Source of the DNA: Streptomyces sp. V2I9
Lineage (GTDB): Bacteria > Actinomycetota > Actinomycetes > Streptomycetales > Streptomycetaceae
NCBI RefSeq assembly: GCF_030817475.1
Contig: NZ_JAUSZJ010000002.1
Location: 4,416,626-4,480,625, forward strand
Length of the DNA stretch: 64,000 bases
Direction: 5' to 3'
Shown: positions 60,334 to 64,000 of the stretch, piece after piece
How the letters are laid out: each line of letters begins with the position of its first letter
How positions within the stretch are numbered: position 1 is the stretch's first letter
Made by a program: the position numbers and the translations under genes
The notes under the pieces: model-generated
What the model was told of the DNA's origin: nothing
Seen by the model: only the letters and a program-made list of their open reading frames with translations
Database searches by the model: none

Positions 60334-63300
60334 GTGCTCTCCGCGCGAGCGGAGGTGAGCCGACGATGTCGTCGCTCCTCCGGGTGGACAAGTAGTGCTC
60401 TCCGCGCGAGCGGAGGTGAGCCGGATCTCTGGCAGTCCCAGATGGCTCGCCGCTCGTGCTCTCCGCGCGAGCGGAGGTGAGCCTGGGGACTCACAGGAGA
60501 CTGCCGGGGTCAACTCGTGCTCTCCGCGCGAGCGGAGGTGAGCCGACCCGGCGGGCGCGCAGGGGGATCAGGCCGCCGTGCTCTCCGCGCGAGCGGAGGT
60601 GAGCCGTCAGGCCGGAACGAGGTCCGTGACGGTCTGTCGTGCTCTCCGCGCGAGCGGAGGTGAGCCGGTACTGCGAGGCGAGAAGACGTCGTCCGCAGAG
60701 TGCTCTCCGCGCGAGCGGAGGTGAGCCGTAGCCCATGCGCTCGTACTACACCCGCGATCAGTGCTCTCCGCGCGAGCGGAGGTGAGCCGACTGACCTCAC
60801 GAAGTGGCGCGAGACGACCGGGTGCTCTCCGCGCGAGCGGAGGTGAGCCGCCCGCAGAGAAACCCGCGCGAACGCGCGACACGTGCTCTCCGCGCGAGCG
60901 GAGGTGAGCCGGCGGTTCCACACCCCGGCGAAATCTGCGATGGGTGCTCTCCGCGCGAGCGGAGGTGAGCCGGTGGGTGAGGAGGGGCCGGCCGCGGTGG
61001 ACCGGTGCTCTCCGCGCGAGCGGAGGTGAGCCGGGGACGCTGGACGACGTCTCCGAGGCGTCCCGGTGCTCTCCGCGCGAGCGGAGGTGAGCCGCTCCCC
61101 GAGATCAAGCCTCGCGCCGGGGACGCGTGCTCTCCGCGCGAGCGGAGGTGAGCCGCAGGCGGCTCCGACGATCCTCGTTCCTTTCACGTGCTCTCCGCGC
61201 GAGCGGAGGTGAGCCGCACGTCAACGCATCCTCGGCGGCGTCGTCCAGGTGCTCTCCGCGCGAGCGGAGGTGAGCCGAAGCTTCGTGAGTTTCAGCGTGT
61301 GACACAGGTGTGCTCTCCGCGCGAGCGGAGGTGAGCCGCCGTGAAGATCCTGTCTCGCTTTCTGGCCGGTGTGCTCTCCGCGCGAGCGGAGGTGAGCCGG
61401 TCAGTAGAGAGTGATCCTCCCAAGACACCTCGTGCTCTCCGCGCGAGCGGAGGTGAGCCGACGTTCTTCAACTGGCTGGTGGACGAGGAGGAGTGCTCTC
61501 CGCGCGAGCGGAGGTGAGCCGTGCCGGCCGCGCCGGACGACGTGGCCGACTGGGTGCTCTCCGCGCGAGCGGAGGTGAGCCGTCGTGTTGACCGCCGCGC
61601 CGAATGTGCGGGACGTGCTCTCCGCGCGAGCGGAGGTGAGCCGGCTTCTCCAGGGCGTTCTTGTCGCGGTCGTCCGTGCTCTCCGCGCGAGCGGAGGTGA
61701 GCCGGCGGCGCCGAGCTGGGCGGAGCGCCTGCCGCGGTGCTCTCCGCGCGAGCGGAGGTGAGCCGCAAGGCGGGGAGGTTCGCCAACGTGGCACGAGGTG
61801 CTCTCCGCGCGAGCGGAGGTGAGCCGCATCGTGAGGTTGGTGTGCGTGCCCTTCTCGCGTGCTCTCCGCGCGAGCGGAGGTGAGCCGGTCTCCGGCCCGG
61901 TCTCGGTGAGCCGTGCGACGTGCTCTCCGCGCGAGCGGAGGTGAGCCGGCGGACCAGACCCGCCGCACCGCAAAGGAACAGTGCTCTCCGCGCGAGCGGA
62001 GGTGAGCCGCCGGGTACTCCAACCTCCGCATCGGTGACCACGTGCTCTCCGCGCGAGCGGAGGTGAGCCGTTGTCGGGGGGCTTCTGTTGCGGGGTACCC
62101 ACGTGCTCTCCGCGCGAGCGGAGGTGAGCCGCGGTCCTGACCAACTGGGGCGCGGTCGAGTCCGTGCTCTCCGCGCGAGCGGAGGTGAGCCGATCAAGCG
62201 TCGATCAGCGGCACGCCGGTCGGCGTGCTCTCCGCGCGAGCGGAGGTGAGCCGTCGTCGCCGTACTGCTCCAGCCACGACAGGGCGTGCTCTCCGCGCGA
62301 GCGGAGGTGAGCCGCTGCTCACCCCGGTCGACGCCCCGGTCGCCGCGTGCTCTCCGCGCGAGCGGAGGTGAGCCGGAGTAGGGACATGGGAACCGCCGAG
62401 AAAGTGGGTGCTCTCCGCGCGAGCGGAGGTGAGCCGTCATCAGCAGCGCCCGCGACGTTCGCGGCGTAGTGCTCTCCGCGCGAGCGGAGGTGAGCCGGTC
62501 GAGGCGGCGGAGACCGCCCGAGACGAGCGGTGCTCTCCGCGCGAGCGGAGGTGAGCCGATCAGCTTGAGCAGGCGGCTGGCCGAGACTCCGTGCTCTCCG
62601 CGCGAGCGGAGGTGAGCCGGTCCCGGAGAGTTCGAGGCGGGTGGACTGGACGTGCTCTCCGCGCGAGCGGAGGTGAGCCGCCCTTGCGGAGCACGGCCAG
62701 GAGGCCGAGCGAGTGCTCTCCGCGCGAGCGGAGGTGAGCCGCCATCAGCGGCACCCACGCGGGGCGCTGAGTTGTGCTCTCCGCGCGAGCGGAGGTGAGC
62801 CGCCCGACGGCTTCCCCTCCGCCTCCTCGGTGGAGTGCTCTCCGCGCGAGCGGAGGTGAGCCGCCGTCCACGCAGCAGGTCGTCAGCCCGGAGAGGTGCT
62901 CTCCGCGCGAGCGGAGGTGAGCCGAGTTGCCCCGCAATGCGGTGACGGAAGACCGGGTGCTCTCCGCGCGAGCGGAGGTGAGCCGGATCTGTTCAAAGAG
63001 AGGCGACAGCCGTGGACGTGCTCTCCGCGCGAGCGGAGGTGAGCCGCCCCGCCACGCCCTGCGTCAACCATCTTGAACGTGCTCTCCGCGCGAGCGGAGG
63101 TGAGCCGGTGGCGGTGAAGGCGCTCACAGGGCACCTGCCGTGCTCTCCGCGCGAGCGGAGGTGAGCCGCGCCGCCGTACAACCCCCGCGCCCTCTCAGGA
63201 GTGCTCTCCGCGCGAGCGGAGGTGAGCCGTGAGCACCCCCCTCATCTTGAAGACCGCGCAGGTGCTCTCCGCGCGAGCGGAGGTGAGCCGCTCTGCACCA

Positions 63301-63534
63301 CCGGGCGCACCCTCCGCCAGGCGTGCTCTCCGCGCGAGCGGAGGTGAGCCGGCCAACGACGCCCTGGACGCCCTGGACGCCTGGTGCTCTCCGCGCGAGC
63401 GGAGGTGAGCCGCGCCGCCCCCAGCGCACTTGCGCCGCGACACTGTGCTCTCCGCGCGAGCGGAGGTGAGCCGCAGGCATGACGGTGATGCTGCGGACCC
63501 TGCGCGTGCTCTCCGCGTGAGCGGAGGCGGGCGT
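60334..63534 (+). CRISPR. CRISPR array 2, type I-E, 53 repeats
   Basis: The same 29-nt repeat as array 1, here in sense orientation (starts GTGCTCTCCGCG, ends GGTGAGCCG), at 60334+61n for n = 0 to 52, with 52 spacers of 32 nt and no length deviation. The last repeat, 63506-63534, has several substitutions (GCGTGAGC, GGCGGGCG), marking the distal end. Direction is away from cas3, so the array is probably transcribed on its own from the cas3-side leader. Confidence 0.98.
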
Positions 63535-63673
63535 TTCGGTTGCCGTTCTCGTAGTCGACCCCGCCTCCGAGAACTGGTCCCGAGACTTGGTCGCCCAGGG
63601 CCCCCGTCGTAGCCGCACAACCTGATCTGCCCATCTCGTGGGCGGCAGAGTCACAACCGCAGTTTGTGCAGCT

Positions 63674-64000
63674 CTACTTGACCGTGATCGATTCCACGAA
63701 CGCGTCCAGGTCCTCCGCGTCGACCGCGTCCTTCACCGCGTTCAGGCGTACCACGAACGGCACGCCCTTCGTGTCCACGCCCGCGACCAGGACCCCGGTC
63801 ATCGGCGTCCCCCTGGACGGGGTGTTCTCCTGGCCGTCCGCCGTGAAGTCGTAGTCGATCCGGCGGGCTTCGCGGGCTTCGCGGGCGTCCGCCGGGCCCG
63901 CCAGGCGTACGTCCTCCGTCGCCTTGCGGGTGGAGTTCAGGCCGATGCCCGCCCCCGCCGCCGCGGCCGCGCCGGCCGCGTCGCGCACGCCCGTGGCGAA
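63674..64000 (-). CDS. Hypothetical protein, C-terminal part (start beyond window)
   Basis: A minus-strand frame of 108 codons to the window edge, ending with TGDV-type compact sequence: RIDYDFTADGQENTPSRGTPMTGVLVAGVDTKGVPFVVRLNAVKDAVDAEDLDAFVESITVK. The N-terminal visible part is Ala/Gly-rich (AAGAAAAAGAGIG), maybe a membrane helix. A GTG at 63988 could start it, but the frame is open further upstream. The charged, regular C-terminus looks genuinely coding. Family not recognised. Confidence 0.6.
   Translation of the reverse strand, partial: FATGVRDAAGAAAAAGAGIGLNSTRKATEDVRLAGPADAREAREARRIDYDFTADGQENTPSRGTPMTGVLVAGVDTKGVPFVVRLNAVKDAVDAEDLDAFVESITVK

Noticed and set aside
48460..60450. Possible second matching spacer pair (48485-48540 region of array 1 and the second spacer of array 2), both ending in a frame with EIR
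   Set aside because: Base-level similarity is weak and scattered, unlike the QT(I/V)TDLVPA pair.
60169..60513. N-terminal extension of Cas3 by 115 residues
   Set aside because: The extension reads through the first three repeats of array 2 and the leader; GTG 60168 with GGGAGG fits the family's N-terminus.
60510..63654. Minus-strand repetitive proteins over array 2
   Set aside because: Same artefact on the complement of array 2; crRNA sense is the plus strand.

Overview
The window looks like a chromosomal segment of a Streptomyces species or close relative. Evidence is the very high G+C content with strong third-position GC bias, GTG/TTG starts, GGAGG-type ribosome binding sites, and a gene set typical of the genus. 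This set includes a GTP-dependent PEP carboxykinase, a DasR-type chitinase promoter, a Tad/Flp pilus locus and an actinobacterial type I-E CRISPR-Cas system. No rRNA, tRNA, insertion sequence or prophage gene was recognised.

Layout, left to right. (1) 1-3120: start of an ABC transporter ATPase gene, a lipoprotein gene overlapping it, two small secreted proteins and a Uma2-family nuclease-like protein. (2) 3317-9143: a YyaL-type thioredoxin-domain protein, a hemolysin-III membrane protein with a palindrome on its start region, and pckG. (3) 8418-14223, minus strand: a small membrane protein, a substrate-binding/VWA lipoprotein, a TelA-like protein, another substrate-binding-like protein and an unknown protein. 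(4) 14352-18168: a PLP aminotransferase, an arylamine N-acetyltransferase, and an imine-reductase-like enzyme divergent from an HxlR regulator. (5) 18338-25310: a D-amino-acid/sugar-acid catabolic island. N-acyl-D-amino-acid deacylase and a D-serine-deaminase-like PLP enzyme face a PfkB kinase, an IclR regulator, RidA and an Nramp-type transporter, with a palindromic operator in the divergent promoter. (6) 25415-27139: a secreted GH18 chitinase with two DasR-type boxes upstream. (7) 27959-40355: a Tad/Flp pilus locus (CpaB, TadZ, two TadE-like proteins, TadA, TadB, TadC, Flp, TadG-like). It carries its own sensor kinase/LuxR regulator pair, a lipoprotein and an OmpA-like protein, but no prepilin peptidase. 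(8) 40464-46451: poorly characterised genes (an alanine/proline-rich protein, a DUF4232-like lipoprotein, a 549-aa cysteine-containing protein, a SMI1/KNR4 protein). (9) 46581-63534: a complete type I-E CRISPR-Cas locus, followed by the 3' end of one more gene.

The CRISPR-Cas locus is the most striking part. cas3, cas8e, cas11, cas7e, cas5e, cas6e, cas1 and cas2 lie on the minus strand between two diverging arrays with the same 29-nt repeat: 66 repeats (46581-50600, read on minus) and 53 repeats (60334-63534, read on plus), 117 spacers in total. Degenerate terminal repeats sit at the two outer ends, so both leaders face the cas genes. The leader of array 1 can be aligned with that of array 2, but in array 1 it lies inside the last codons of cas2 and only 18 bp separate the cas2 stop from the first repeat. 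Other notable points are one 58-nt spacer, two duplicated spacers, and a pair of spacers (one in each array) that hit the same nine-codon stretch of apparently homologous genes with mostly synonymous differences.
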